DNA from: Rhodopirellula sp. P2
Lineage (GTDB): Bacteria; Planctomycetota; Planctomycetia; Pirellulales; Pirellulaceae
Direction: 5' to 3'
Assembly (NCBI RefSeq): GCF_028768465.1
Contig: NZ_CP118225.1
Location: 4,383,001 to 4,447,000, forward strand
Length of the DNA stretch: 64,000 nucleotides
The notes beneath the pieces were generated by a model. That model was given only the letters and a program-made list of their open reading frames with translations. It did not search any database and was not told the origin of the DNA. The first letter of the stretch is position 1, and each line of letters opens with the position of its first letter. Position numbers and translations under genes: made by a program. This document shows positions 1 to 9,556 of this stretch, piece after piece.

Positions 1-773
1 TTGCCAGGATTGTCTTGCCAACCGGCGAAGAACAGATTCGACGGCGTTCGTTCGGCATGCGAATTGTCGTCTTTTCCTAACACGACCCAGTCTGCGTGTG
101 GAACCAAGGTTGCCGCGTCTCGCAAGTGCTGGTGAACGTCGCCCGTTCCTCCTCGACCAAACATCACCACGATCATCGGCCGCTCGCGATTTGGTTTTGT
201 TTCTTGAATGGAGCTCAACGTTTCATTCGTTTGCCCACGGCAAAACCCGTTCAGGTACACCGTTTTCTCTCGTACGAAATCGGGCGTGATGTCGTCTTCC
301 ATCGACTGTGGAAATGGAGCCAGCAATGAGTGAGCGGCTTCGTAAGCAGTCAAGTGAGCTGGGTCGTCGCGACGTCCATGTTGCCGCATCACGATTTGTG
401 GAATCGACGCCAGCCGCGTGAGCATCGATATTTCTGCGGAGACATCGATCACCATCACGTCCGGTCGAGTCTCATCCAGCCAACGCGTGTACTGGGCGAC
501 TCGTTTGGTGATGGAATCGGTCCACAGGGGTGCGTAGTGCAACGCGGAGACATCCTGTGCGAGCTGCATCCCACGTACTGGAACATGATCGTTGTCACAA
601 TCGATGCCGATGACATCTGTGAGCGTCGGGCCGCTCCAATCGAGGTCATGAATGCGGCTGGTAACGACCGATGCGGGCACCGGAAGCCGTCGGAGGATGG
701 CCTCAGTCCGGTGCTTGTGGCCCATTCCGTGATAGTGAACGTAAAAGCCCACGTGAGGTTGTCGATCGATCAC
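1..773 (-). CDS. MurG/UGT-like glycosyltransferase, partial at window edge
   Basis: The minus-strand frame stays open from about 773 to the window edge, so the C-terminus is missing. The N-terminus reads IDRQPHVGFYVHYHGMGHKH, which resembles the glycine/histidine loop that opens MurG and UGT-type (GT-B fold) enzymes. Later stretches such as RPMIVVMFGRGGTGD and HADWVVLGKDD fit the start of the C-terminal nucleotide-sugar-binding domain. The likely start is a GTG that overlaps the TGA of the upstream glycosyltransferase (GTGA), so the two genes are probably translationally coupled and act in the same glycan pathway. Donor and acceptor cannot be read from the sequence. The family call is by motif only. 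Confidence 0.75.
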   Translation of the reverse strand, partial: MIDRQPHVGFYVHYHGMGHKHRTEAILRRLPVPASVVTSRIHDLDWSGPTLTDVIGIDCDNDHVPVRGMQLAQDVSALHYAPLWTDSITKRVAQYTRWLDETRPDVMVIDVSAEISMLTRLASIPQIVMRQHGRRDDPAHLTAYEAAHSLLAPFPQSMEDDITPDFVREKTVYLNGFCRGQTNETLSSIQETKPNRERPMIVVMFGRGGTGDVHQHLRDAATLVPHADWVVLGKDDNSHAERTPSNLFFAGWQDNPG

Positions 774-1855
774 GCTGCGACCTCGTTTGGAAAGCTCCAG
801 TCGGATTGGTTTTGGTAAAGCGACTCGTATTGCTCCACCATGCGATCGAAGCTGTAGTGTTCTTGTGCGACCCGGCGGCAGATTTCGCCGGGTAGCTTCA
901 TGCAACCAAGAATCGCTTGCGCCAGTTCGCGGACGCTTCCCGGTTTGGCCAATCGGCCGGTGGATTTGCCGATCAGCTCTGGCAATGCACCGCGATTGAA
1001 TGCGGCAACGGGAGTCCCGCACGCCAGCGATTCTGCAACGACCAATCCGAAGGGTTCATCCCAACAGGGTGTGACCAGGGTCACTGCCGAACGACTGATC
1101 AGGGTGCAGAGTTCTTCGTGGGTGCGGTGCCCGTGATAGGCGTCGTCTGGACGGAGCAGTGGCAAGACTTCTGAGTCAAAGTAGTTTTGATCGGAGATCG
1201 GGCCGACAACGTCGAGCGGAATGCCAGCACGATGGGCGGCTCGCAAAGCCAAGTGCGTTCCCTTGTCCGGGAGTATCCGACCAAACCAAATGGCTCGTCG
1301 TTGTCTTTCCGCGTTGCAACGTACCCAGAACGAAGTGTCGACTCCATTGTGGATCACAGTCTGTTTGGGCAACAACGAACGCCAAGCATCCGCGTTTGCA
1401 TTGGAAATGTTGATGAATTGCCCACATGCTTCGCTGTCGCGACGTTGCAGTTCCGCTGCCATGCGAGGCAAGACAGGTGCGTGCAACGTGGTCATCAAAC
1501 GTGTCGGAAGCAGATGCGAGAACTGCAAAGGGATGGGGCTGAGCGAGTGATTGTGAATCACGTCAAAGTCGCTCGTGCTGAGTTGCAGCATCAATGCCGC
1601 GTAGGCTTCGTCTTCAACACTTTCGATCCAGTCATGGCACATCCGTCCAAGGCGTGCGTTGGATTCAGGAATGGTCGCGTTTGGGATGATGCTCTGGAGA
1701 GCCAACTGCGAATCGGAGTCCCCTGAAGCAAACAGCGTGACTTCGTGACCTCGGCTCATCAACGCGTTGGTGTACGCGTGAGTGAATGCTTCCAAGCCTC
1801 CTGCGTAGGGCTTCGCGATGGGAAATTTGAGATGACCTATGATGCCGATTTTCAT
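770..1855 (-). CDS. GT4-family glycosyltransferase
   Basis: This 361-residue protein begins MKIGIIGHLKFPIAKPYAGG, the N-terminal acceptor-side fold of GT-B family 4 enzymes with the Gly-Gly loop. The C-terminal half has GRILPDKGTH and the family signature EPFGLVVAESLACGTPV (E-x7-E type), where the nucleotide-sugar donor binds. The length is normal for GT4. The ATG at 1855 has a GGGGAG about nine bases upstream. It is cytosolic, without signal peptide or membrane span. The downstream glycosyltransferase overlaps it by four bases, which suggests a small glycan or exopolysaccharide operon. The sugar transferred is unknown. Confidence 0.88.
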   Translation of the reverse strand: MKIGIIGHLKFPIAKPYAGGLEAFTHAYTNALMSRGHEVTLFASGDSDSQLALQSIIPNATIPESNARLGRMCHDWIESVEDEAYAALMLQLSTSDFDVIHNHSLSPIPLQFSHLLPTRLMTTLHAPVLPRMAAELQRRDSEACGQFINISNANADAWRSLLPKQTVIHNGVDTSFWVRCNAERQRRAIWFGRILPDKGTHLALRAAHRAGIPLDVVGPISDQNYFDSEVLPLLRPDDAYHGHRTHEELCTLISRSAVTLVTPCWDEPFGLVVAESLACGTPVAAFNRGALPELIGKSTGRLAKPGSVRELAQAILGCMKLPGEICRRVAQEHYSFDRMVEQYESLYQNQSDWSFPNEVAA

Positions 1856-1982
1856 CGCGAATGGCTCCCCAGCCGATGGAGTTGGTAACGGGTGATTGAT
1901 CCTCAGATCATCCGTGATGTTGTTTTCGATTCCGTCGGCTTCGGCTTAAGCAACGACCGTGCCAAAGGTCGTGGGGAGTAGC

Positions 1983-2195
1983 TCAACGTCGTCGAGTTGC
2001 GATCACGGAGACGCGTTCCGCAATCGGGTGGATGACTCCGGAGTCGGTCAGCTTTCGATCAGAGTGGTTGATGAAACCTGCCAGCGCTGAAAACATCTGA
2101 GTCAGCGTTCCACGGCCAGATCGGGTTTGAAGCTGGGCGGCAGGAGCGTGCCCATGGCGGTGGGGTTTCCGTTGTGAAAAGCTGTTGGTGGACAT
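1983..2195 (-). CDS. small hypothetical protein (70 aa)
   Basis: A 70-residue frame starts at an ATG with AGGA eight bases upstream. It lies 127 bases upstream of the glycosyltransferase pair on the same strand. The protein is basic and rich in Ser, His, Arg and Thr, with no signal peptide, membrane span or motif I recognise. Its central part (TQMFSALAGFINHSDRKL) could form an amphipathic helix. A usable ribosome binding site and codirectional placement are the only support, so it could be a chance frame. Confidence 0.35.
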   Translation of the reverse strand: MSTNSFSQRKPHRHGHAPAAQLQTRSGRGTLTQMFSALAGFINHSDRKLTDSGVIHPIAERVSVIATRRR

Positions 2196-2415
2196 TGTTT
2201 TTTCCTATTTGCGTTGTCACGTTGGGAGACGCGAAACGGTGGCACGTGTTTCGCTTGTGTTGTCGCGAATTGGTAGCGTGCTTGCACTGCATTTTTTGAG
2301 CCAGAGGGTGATCGCGTTTCGATCAACCTCGTCGCGTCGTGATCCTCGCACTTTCCATCTTTTCTAATTTGCCTGGCCTGGCGGTTGGCCGTTGTCCTCT
2401 CTCTCGCAGGAATCC

Positions 2416-3864
2416 ATGACTGAATCGCCCCGTCGAATCGAACGCGACGCGTACGGCTATCGAGCGATAATGGCGGTTGCGATTCCGCTGGCGGCCACCG
2501 TTGGTTGTTTCTCGATCACGCTCTTCACCGATCGCACGCTGTTGATGTGGTATGGGCCAACGTCGTCAGCGGCTTCGATGGCAGCGGGCAACTTGTATTG
2601 GGCAATCGCTTGCATTCCCGTCACGGCGATGGGTTTCATCACTCCGCTTGCCGCGATGGCGATGGGCAAGAAGCGTGGTCGGGGAGCGGTCGCGCTGAGG
2701 GTTTGGTCTCTGCTCTGGCAATGCTTGTGGTTCACGTTGGCTTGTGTACCCGCCTTCGCATTGATCGGTTGGATGAGCCCCAATTTGTTCGAAGCGTTTG
2801 GACACGACATCGAACTTGCGAAGCTGGAGGCACGCTATTTTCAAACGTTATTGTTGGTCGCTCCCGCGTCCATGTTGGAAGCCGGTTTGACCGCGTTCTT
2901 TGTAGGACGACGAGTGACTCGACCGATCTTGCAAACCAACATCGCCTCGTCTGTGTTGAACGTCGGTTTGGACTATTGGTTCATCTTTGGCGGGTTGGGT
3001 TTGCCCGCGATGGGTGTCTTTGGCGCGGCTCTCGCAACGACCATTGCGATGTGGTTCAAAGTGGCCGTGTTTGCAGTGATGTTGATGCGTTTGAATTCAT
3101 TTGGTCGTCATTTTCGGGCGGCATGGCGGCCGAGTCGTCATGTCATGACTGAGATCATCGTGCCGGGATCCGCGATCGGATTGCAACAATTGTTTCGCTC
3201 GGGATTGTTCAGTTTTGTGTTGCTGGTGATTGGGGCGGCATCTGTCACTGGTCTGGCAGCGACCTCCGCGGCGCTCACGATGTATCAGTTGTTATCGATC
3301 CCAGCGATTGGGTTGGGCACCGCGGTGACGGTTGTGACCGGGCAAGCATTGGCATCGAAAGGAATCGGTTTGGCGTCGGACACGATCCGGCGAGGGATGG
3401 GCCTGGGGGTGGTGGTGGCGCTGACACTGGCGATCGCCCTCGCCGCGTTCCCGGAAACTCTGCTGCAAATTCTGTTGGGTGGGATCAGTGATGAAGAGCG
3501 AGCCGAAATACAACCGCTGGCGATTCGCTTGATGCGGTTCGCGGCCGTCTATGCTTTGGTTGACGTTGCCAGTCTCTTGCTGGCCGCGTCTGCGAAAGGC
3601 ATTGGCAAGTCCTTTGTGATTTTGGTGGCAACCGCGGTGCCCGGGGTGTTGGTCGTTGCGGGTGGATGGTTGCTCTCGCCAGATGGCTGGCTTCGGGCGG
3701 GATCGATGGGCGGGGAAGATCAAATCGTGATCCATTGGTGGTCCGCGTTGGTGCTTTGGTCGACGGCTCAAGCGTTCGTTTTGGCGGGGAGTTTGTTCTG
3801 GTCGACGAAGACACTCTTGCCCGTCAGAGTCGGCCAAGCCCCCCCATCACAACCCGACGCGTGA
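2416..3864 (+). CDS. MATE-family multidrug/Na+ antiporter
   Basis: The 482-residue protein has about twelve hydrophobic segments arranged as two similar halves. The N-terminal segment with PLAATVGCFSITLFTDRTLL is typical of MATE (MatE) exporters, which swap cations for organic substrates across the inner membrane. The ATG at 2416 follows GCAGGA at a good distance. An in-frame TTG at 2392 would add eight unremarkable residues, so I prefer 2416. It stands alone, transcribed away from the glycosyltransferase pair, with a repeat-filled spacer after it. Substrate unknown. Confidence 0.9.
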   Translation: MTESPRRIERDAYGYRAIMAVAIPLAATVGCFSITLFTDRTLLMWYGPTSSAASMAAGNLYWAIACIPVTAMGFITPLAAMAMGKKRGRGAVALRVWSLLWQCLWFTLACVPAFALIGWMSPNLFEAFGHDIELAKLEARYFQTLLLVAPASMLEAGLTAFFVGRRVTRPILQTNIASSVLNVGLDYWFIFGGLGLPAMGVFGAALATTIAMWFKVAVFAVMLMRLNSFGRHFRAAWRPSRHVMTEIIVPGSAIGLQQLFRSGLFSFVLLVIGAASVTGLAATSAALTMYQLLSIPAIGLGTAVTVVTGQALASKGIGLASDTIRRGMGLGVVVALTLAIALAAFPETLLQILLGGISDEERAEIQPLAIRLMRFAAVYALVDVASLLLAASAKGIGKSFVILVATAVPGVLVVAGGWLLSPDGWLRAGSMGGEDQIVIHWWSALVLWSTAQAFVLAGSLFWSTKTLLPVRVGQAPPSQPDA

Positions 3865-4424
3865 GCGAGGGACGCTCCCAACTCACACGACGGCCCCATC
3901 CGGGGCGAAACCCAGACGCCAGCCACCATTGATTTTTCGAACGTCCCACGCAGCGCCCCCCCGCTACCATCCGACATCCCTACCGGGATGGAAAAAGACA
4001 GAAGCCGGAAGAAAATTTGCATCTGCTATCAGAGCGTCACTAGCAAACATTTGGCAGTCCAGGCGAACGCTCAAACGGCTGACATGGTTTTGCCCGATCA
4101 TTCCTGTCGATGTGTGTAGGGCCGCCCCGTTGGGGCTCGCGTTGGAGCCTTCCTAACGAAACCCCAGGCGATGCCTGGGGCTATGATAGAGTTGCCCCGT
4201 TGGGGCGTAAGGCAGAGACAAACTTAATGCCGCAATGTCCGCGTTAACCCCTAACGTCTCTTAAGTTCGGGTGAACGCCCAAATGGCTGACGGGCAAGAG
4301 TGCCCGTCCTACGTACGTTGACATGTGGTTGACGACTCGATCGGCACTCCCCGAGTCGGTCAAACGCTTGGTTTCTGCGAGATTCAGGTTGCTCTGAGAA
4401 TTGAGCGTTGGTAGACTTCGAAGT
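3865..4424. repeat. intergenic repeat cluster with hairpins
   Basis: This 560-base spacer has no convincing gene. It holds three strong hairpins: GCCCC-gtt-GGGGC at 4125-4137, CCCCAGGC-gat-GCCTGGGG at 4163-4181, and a second GCCCC-gtt-GGGGC at 4195-4207. Around 4064-4111 lies a degenerate, inverted copy of the left half of the 125 bp element found at 27637, 44487 and 63766 (note AAACGGCTGACATGG and GCCCGATCATTCC). A further short relative, GAACGCCCAAATGGCTGAC, is near 4270. The pattern fits decayed mobile or REP-like DNA. Confidence 0.6.
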
Positions 4425-4850
4425 ATGAAAACGCCTCTCTTCATCGCTCTCTTGGTCGTCAATTTATTGACGTGCCCTTTGCGTTGTTTTTCGTGTCAAA
4501 CGGAAGCAACCTGCGAAGAAGGTGTTGCTGCAGCAGCATGCGGTTGTTGCCATCACGGCGAATCCGCGGCACCAGCGTCCACGTCGGATCTTGATTCAAA
4601 ACGTGGCGACTCCTCCCCATGCGGAGATGATTGCAACTGCAAAAGCTGCATTTGCGAAGGTGCTGTTCTGGAGAGCGATTTGGATCTTCCGGATCCTGGT
4701 TTGGTCGTTGTTTGGACGCATGTGGTTGATGCGCAATCGATGTCGCCATCCTTTTCCGATGCGGCTTTGGGTTCGCATCGTGACTTGCCGAGTTGTGCGA
4801 GTCGATCTGGCCGTCAGGTGCGTCTTGCGCACCAATCTTGGCTGATTTGA
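4425..4850 (+). CDS. exported cysteine-rich small protein
   Basis: The 141-residue product opens with MKTPLFIALLVVNLLTCPLR, a signal peptide. The mature part has thirteen cysteines clustered in residues 17-77, with pairs such as CGCC and the run CGDDCNCKSCIC, then a Cys-poor tail. Such clusters suggest metal binding or disulfide-rich folding. The ATG at 4425 gives a well-formed signal sequence; an upstream TTG at 4401 would spoil it. It is the first gene of a plus-strand run that leads to an HMA-like protein and ABC transporter parts, so a metal-sensing or scavenging role is a reasonable inference. No named family recognised. Confidence 0.68.
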   Translation: MKTPLFIALLVVNLLTCPLRCFSCQTEATCEEGVAAAACGCCHHGESAAPASTSDLDSKRGDSSPCGDDCNCKSCICEGAVLESDLDLPDPGLVVVWTHVVDAQSMSPSFSDAALGSHRDLPSCASRSGRQVRLAHQSWLI

Positions 4851-5063
4851 TCCCGGTGATCGTTTTGGATTTGCTTCAACGCGGAGGATGCGTTGCTGCG
4901 CGTCCACGGATTGTTACCTGATTGGATCACTGGTTCGTGATCGCATGGCGTGATGGATTCGTCACGTTTGACCAATCAATTTGAATCGTTGTGCATGCAT
5001 TTCATGTGTCTGCGACGGTGGACCGGATGGCGGTGCGCGCCAAGTGTTTGTTTCCCCTTGTGA

Positions 5064-5447
5064 ATGAAAGATTTGACGATGATGTTCGGTTCGAAACGGA
5101 ATGGATTGGGTTTGGCCGGTTTGGCTTTTCTCGTGTCCGCTTTGATTGGCCCCGCACCTGTGTCGGCTGACACGCCGGCGAACAAGAAGGAGCCCGCCCA
5201 TCAAATGGTGATGACGGTGGGTGAGATGTGTGGAGGTTGTGTGAAACGAATCACCGCTCGGTTTGATTCGGTGGATGCGGTCGCGAAGGTGGTTTGCAGC
5301 ATCGAGAAGAAGTCCGTCGCGTTGGTTCCAAAGGACGGTGTGAAGTTGAGTCCCAAAGGCATTTGGGAAATCATGGAAAGCATTGGCAAAACGCCAAAGA
5401 AGATGATCACCCCTGATGGCACGTTCACCTCAAAACCCAAGCGTTGA
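5064..5447 (+). CDS. exported HMA-like heavy-metal-binding protein
   Basis: This 127-residue protein has a signal peptide (GLAGLAFLVSALIGPAPVSA) and one heavy-metal-associated domain. The metal site is in VGEMCGGCVKRI, an MxCGGC variant of the usual GMxCxxC copper/zinc site, followed by the beta-alpha-beta spacing and the KTPKKM region expected of the fold. It would bind a soft metal ion in the periplasm. It sits between the Cys-rich protein and an ABC permease in the same direction, which supports a metal chaperone role for that transporter. ATG codons at 5064, 5079 and 5082 are all possible starts. Confidence 0.82.
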   Translation: MKDLTMMFGSKRNGLGLAGLAFLVSALIGPAPVSADTPANKKEPAHQMVMTVGEMCGGCVKRITARFDSVDAVAKVVCSIEKKSVALVPKDGVKLSPKGIWEIMESIGKTPKKMITPDGTFTSKPKR

Positions 5448-5502
5448 ACATGCAATCGACTCTGCGTTTCATCGATCAAACGATTAACCGAGGCGATTGC
5501 TG

Positions 5503-6657
5503 ATGCTGTTGCCATGGGAATACGGCGTTCGCAATCTGGCCCGCCGGCCGGTGCGTACCGCGTTGACATTGGTGGCTTTGGCGACCGTGGTGATGCTGGT
5601 GTTTGTGGTCGTTGGATTCATTCGTGGGTTGGAACGGTCGCTCGCAATCAGCGGGGATGACGACGTGGTGTTGGTGTACTCGGTGAACTCGGAGGAGAAC
5701 ATCGAGAACTCGTCGATCGCCGCGCGGACACCGTCGCTGTTGGCGGCCAGCCTGGATGGGACGATGAAACGTTTTGGAGTCAATCACGTTTCACCCGAGC
5801 TGTACCTCGGCACGCGAGTGGCCACGGAATCGGGACCAGGAGGACTGGGATTGGTTCGCGGTGTGACCACGTCGGCACCATTGGTTCGTCGTTCCGTGCA
5901 ATTGGTCGAGGGCACTTGGCCAGCGGATGGTGAAGTGATGGTCGGCCGATTGGTTGCCACCAAACTTGGTCGTGAAGCGAGTGAGCTGACGATTGGCAAG
6001 CAGCTTGAATTTGAGGGACGCCAGTGGACGATTTGCGGCCGATTTGCCGCCGGCGGATCGGCGTATGAATCGGAAATTTGGTGTTCCTTGGGTGACTTTC
6101 AAACGGCAACCAAACGACAGGACTTGAGCTTGGTCGCAATTCGACTGCAGCCTGGTCGAACGGCCGCGGAGGTTCAGTTGTTCTGCAAAGAGCGTTTGGA
6201 TCTGGAACTGAGAGCGATCCGCGAAACGGATTACTACGCATCACTTCAGCAGCACTACAAACCGGTCCGAGTGTTGGCTTGGTTTGTGGTGGTGCTGGTG
6301 TCCGGAGCGGGCGTTTTTGCTGGATTGAACATGATGTATGGATCCGTCGCCGGACGGATAAGAGAAATCGCAACGTTGCAAGCCATCGGATATCGACGGC
6401 GTGCGATCTTGCTAAGTGTGGTTCAGGAGGGCGTCTTGTTGGCGGCCGCTGGATCTTTGTTGTCGGGGGTGGTGGCGTTGCTGCTGCTCAATGGCATGGC
6501 GGTTCGATTCACGATGGGAGCTTTCACCTTGAGAATCGATAGTGTCGCAATCTTGATCGGTTGCGGCGTCGGAATTTTGTTGGGTGTCCTTGGTTCGTTG
6601 CCACCGGCACTGAAAGCGTTGCGAGAAGAAATCGCAACGGGATTGAAAGCAGTCTGA
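5503..6657 (+). CDS. FtsX/MacB-type ABC transporter permease
   Basis: The 384-residue protein has one N-terminal membrane helix ([20 protein letters not shown]), a large extracytoplasmic domain of roughly 220 residues, and three C-terminal helices from about residue 265. The segment [17 protein letters not shown] is the conserved FtsX/MacB coupling region. Such permeases move lipoproteins, peptides or drugs in MacAB/Lol-type systems by mechanotransmission. The ATG at 5503 follows GAGG. It pairs with the ATPase at 8770 and the second permease at 9557 in the same gene run. Confidence 0.9.
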   Translation: MLLPWEYGVRNLARRPVRTALTLVALATVVMLVFVVVGFIRGLERSLAISGDDDVVLVYSVNSEENIENSSIAARTPSLLAASLDGTMKRFGVNHVSPELYLGTRVATESGPGGLGLVRGVTTSAPLVRRSVQLVEGTWPADGEVMVGRLVATKLGREASELTIGKQLEFEGRQWTICGRFAAGGSAYESEIWCSLGDFQTATKRQDLSLVAIRLQPGRTAAEVQLFCKERLDLELRAIRETDYYASLQQHYKPVRVLAWFVVVLVSGAGVFAGLNMMYGSVAGRIREIATLQAIGYRRRAILLSVVQEGVLLAAAGSLLSGVVALLLLNGMAVRFTMGAFTLRIDSVAILIGCGVGILLGVLGSLPPALKALREEIATGLKAV

Positions 6658-6686
6658 CTCACAAACCCTTTGAAAAGAGAAACACA

Positions 6687-7208
6687 ATGAAACGTTTTCA
6701 ACACCTTGTTTTGGCGAGCGTGGTTGCATTGATCGCTGGTTGTGGCGGTGCCGAAGTTGCCGACCAAGATGCGACGCAAGTTTCCGGTGCGGATGCGGCT
6801 TACCTTGCCAGCTCCGAACCTGCCGATGCGATGCCTGTTGGTGAGGCTCGCGAAAAGGCAGCTGACGGAGAGGAATTGACCTTGGTGGGTTTGATCGGTG
6901 GTTCGACCGAGCCGTTCGTGGATGGTTTGGCGGCCTTCACGATTGTAGATCCGAAGGTTCCCTACTGTGCCGACGAAGAAGGCTGCCCGACGCCATGGGA
7001 TTATTGTTGCACGCAAGACCAGGTCAAAGACAACATCGCGACCGTCAAGGTGGTCGATGAGTCGGGGGCTCCGGTTTCGAAGACAGCTCGTGAACTGCTT
7101 GGCGTGAACGAGCTGACGACCGTGGTGGTGCGTGGCATCGCCAAACGCGACGAGCAAGGCAACTTGACCGTTGAGACCAGCGATGTCTTCGTTCGGTCGA
7201 GCAAGTAG
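6687..7208 (+). CDS. cysteine-containing lipoprotein of the efflux operon
   Basis: The 173-residue product begins with a lipoprotein signal ending in LIAGC, so it should be lipid-anchored. The middle has a Cys cluster, YCADEEGCPTPWDYCC, that could bind a metal. The rest (LVGLIGGSTEPF, TVVVRGIAKRDEQGNL, TSDVFVR) looks like a small beta-barrel of OB-fold type. The ATG at 6687 is preceded by AAGAGAAA and sits 29 bases after the permease stop; an upstream in-frame extension would run inside the permease gene. It ends two bases before the membrane-fusion protein, so it is probably a periplasmic part of the transporter. No named family recognised. Confidence 0.78.
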   Translation: MKRFQHLVLASVVALIAGCGGAEVADQDATQVSGADAAYLASSEPADAMPVGEAREKAADGEELTLVGLIGGSTEPFVDGLAAFTIVDPKVPYCADEEGCPTPWDYCCTQDQVKDNIATVKVVDESGAPVSKTARELLGVNELTTVVVRGIAKRDEQGNLTVETSDVFVRSSK

Positions 7209-7210
7209 TC

Positions 7211-8770
7211 ATGGCTGACGCTCCGCTGGACCTCGGCCAACTGGCCATTGATCGCACGCCAACGCAGGGCAATCCTGCGTCGTCGCCACGGCGCCGACGT
7301 TGGATCAGCCGTTTCGTGTTGCCATTTGGAATCTTGGTGGGCTTTGCGGCACTGCTTGCGGTTGCAGCGGGCCGTCACTGGTTGCCAAGGCAACTGGTCA
7401 CTGTCGTGCCGGTGATCGCCAAGCGGGCCGAGGTTGTTCAGGCGGGGCAAACGTTGTTTCAGTCGCCTGGGTGGATCGAACCACGACCGACGGCGATCAG
7501 CGTCGCGGCGTTGGCGCCTGGGGTGATTGAATCGTTGTTGGTGGTGGAGGGTCAACCCGTCAAACGGGGTGAGCCTGTCGCTCGGCTGATTGCCATTGAC
7601 GCGGAACTGAATGTTCAGCAGGCCAAGAACGCTGTTGCGATACGGCACGGGGAGCTGCAGCGTGCGGAGGCGGAACTGAATGCTGCCAGGGTACGTTTCG
7701 AAAACCCGGTGCACTTGGAAGTTCAGCTTGCTGACGCGCAAAGCATGTTGGCCAAGGCGGAAACGGAACTGGCGAAGTTGCCGTTTTTGATTGATGCCGC
7801 CGAGGCAAATGTGGAATATGCGTTGAACAACATGCAGGGAAAACGGTCTGCCCAGGGGGCGATTTCCGGACGGATTGTGGCGCGTGCGGAAAGCGACCAC
7901 GCCGCCGAACGTGCCAATTTCCAGGAGCTTCAGCGTCGTCAGCCCAACCTGAAACGGGAGGTGGATGCCTTGACCAGCAAGGTGCGAGCGTTGGAGAAGC
8001 AACGAATGTTGCTGGTGGAAGAAACGCGGCAGGTGGAAGAGGCCAAGGCCAAGGTCGTCTCCGCCAAGGCACTGTGGGATGAGTCCAAGTTGCAATTGCG
8101 GCAGGCGGAGTTGGCATTGGAACGCAACGTCGTCCGCGCCCCGATGGACGGGCGAATCTTGCGGTTGGTCGCCGCACCGGGGACTCGCGTCGCGGGGGCC
8201 TCGTCCTCGGCGGGGCACGACGCCAGCACGGTCGTGGAAATGTATGACCCGGAACGCTTGCAGGTTCGTGCCGATGTGCGTCTGGAGGATGTCCCGATGA
8301 TTCGGAAAGGCCAGCCGGTCGAGATCGAAACCGCATCGTCGTCCGTGGTCATCCAGGGCCGAGTGTTGCAGGCCACCAGTGCTGCAAATGTTCAGAAAAA
8401 CACCTTGGAAGTGAAGGTCGAACTGATCTCCCCGCCGCTCACTGTGAGTCCGGAAATGCTGGTGACGGCAACGTTTCTTTCACCAGCCACTGAATTGGAC
8501 ACTCAAGCGGCAAAGGACAGACAGCGATTGTTTGTTCCGCAGTCGTTGGTTCAGACGGGAGAGTCGGGAACGTTCGTGTGGTGCGTCACCGAGGATAGAA
8601 CCGCACGGCAAACGCCGGTGGTTGTCGGTGGTGCCGGAAGTGATGGCTTGGTGGAAATCGAAACGGGACTGAATGTGACGGACAAATTGATTGCTCGCGT
8701 TCCATCGGGTTTGGAAGCTGGCGATTCCGTCTTGGTCGAACGCGAAGACACAACGATGGGGATGAACTGA
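7211..8770 (+). CDS. HlyD/MacA-type membrane fusion protein
   Basis: This 519-residue protein has one membrane helix near residues 35-60 ([20 protein letters not shown]), then a biotinyl-lipoyl-like half ([20 protein letters not shown]), a long coiled coil from about residue 130 to 300, the second lipoyl half ([12 protein letters not shown]) and beta-barrel domains. That order is typical of periplasmic adaptor subunits linking an inner-membrane pump to an outer-membrane channel. It is longer than MacA (about 370) because of the coiled coil. Its stop overlaps the next start (TGATG), coupling it to the ATPase. No outer-membrane TolC homologue is in the window. Confidence 0.92.
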   Translation: MADAPLDLGQLAIDRTPTQGNPASSPRRRRWISRFVLPFGILVGFAALLAVAAGRHWLPRQLVTVVPVIAKRAEVVQAGQTLFQSPGWIEPRPTAISVAALAPGVIESLLVVEGQPVKRGEPVARLIAIDAELNVQQAKNAVAIRHGELQRAEAELNAARVRFENPVHLEVQLADAQSMLAKAETELAKLPFLIDAAEANVEYALNNMQGKRSAQGAISGRIVARAESDHAAERANFQELQRRQPNLKREVDALTSKVRALEKQRMLLVEETRQVEEAKAKVVSAKALWDESKLQLRQAELALERNVVRAPMDGRILRLVAAPGTRVAGASSSAGHDASTVVEMYDPERLQVRADVRLEDVPMIRKGQPVEIETASSSVVIQGRVLQATSAANVQKNTLEVKVELISPPLTVSPEMLVTATFLSPATELDTQAAKDRQRLFVPQSLVQTGESGTFVWCVTEDRTARQTPVVVGGAGSDGLVEIETGLNVTDKLIARVPSGLEAGDSVLVEREDTTMGMN

Positions 8771-9471
8771 TGGCATTGGTGGAACTACGTGGCGTATCCA
8801 AGAGCTTCCGCAAGGGCGATGAAACCATCACGCCGCTGGACAAGGTGGATTTGGAGATCGAAGCGGGCGAGTTTGTTTCGCTGATGGGGCCCAGCGGGAC
8901 GGGAAAGAGTACGCTGCTGAATTTGGTCAGTGGGATCGATCGGCCGGATGCCGGCACGATCCATGTGGCTGGGACCGAGGTGACCAGGCTCTCGCGAAGC
9001 AAGTTGGCCGATTGGCGAGCGGCGAATTTGGGTTACATCTTTCAGACCCACAATTTGATTCCAGTGCTGACGGCTTATGAGAACGTCGAGCTGCCCACAT
9101 TGCTGTTGAAGATGACTGGTACCCAGCGTCGGCAACGCGTTGAGCTGGCGCTCGAAGCGGTGGGGCTGAGTGATCGCGCGGATCACTACCCGAGGCAGTT
9201 GTCCGGAGGACAGGAGCAACGCGTTGGGATCGCCCGAGCCATTGTGGCGCACCCGAAAGTCGTTGTGGCGGACGAACCCACCGGCAGTTTGGATACGGAG
9301 ACCAGCGAACAGGTCCAGATCTTGCTGCAGCGTTTGAACAAGGAACTTGACATCACTTTGTTGATGGTCACCCACGACACGGACGCGGCCAGAATTGCAT
9401 CGAGGCAGTTGGTTTTGGATCGTGGCAAGTTTCTCGAGGTTGGATCGGGTGACCCCTCGGCAGTTGTTTGA
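8770..9471 (+). CDS. LolD/MacB-type ABC transporter ATPase
   Basis: The 233-residue ATPase shows Walker [10 protein letters not shown] near residue 40, the Q-loop in [19 protein letters not shown], signature LSGGQEQR, Walker [13 protein letters not shown] and the H-loop [20 protein letters not shown] is characteristic of LolD/MacB/FtsE-type ATPases, matching the two FtsX-type permeases beside it. The second Q of the usual GGQQQRV is E here, a mild variation. It starts one base inside the stop of the membrane fusion gene. It should power efflux or lipoprotein-type transport. Confidence 0.95.
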   Translation: MALVELRGVSKSFRKGDETITPLDKVDLEIEAGEFVSLMGPSGTGKSTLLNLVSGIDRPDAGTIHVAGTEVTRLSRSKLADWRAANLGYIFQTHNLIPVLTAYENVELPTLLLKMTGTQRRQRVELALEAVGLSDRADHYPRQLSGGQEQRVGIARAIVAHPKVVVADEPTGSLDTETSEQVQILLQRLNKELDITLLMVTHDTDAARIASRQLVLDRGKFLEVGSGDPSAVV

Positions 9472-9556
9472 CTTCAGGTGGCATCGTTTTGGAGTGGGGA
9501 ATCACAGGCATCGAAGTCTTTGCCACATTGGGCCGTTCCGAGTTTGGGGGAATATC

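Noticed and set aside
330-818. 162-residue plus-strand frame at the left end
   Set aside because: The minus strand carries a continuous glycosyltransferase reading through the same bases and coupled by GTGA to its neighbour.
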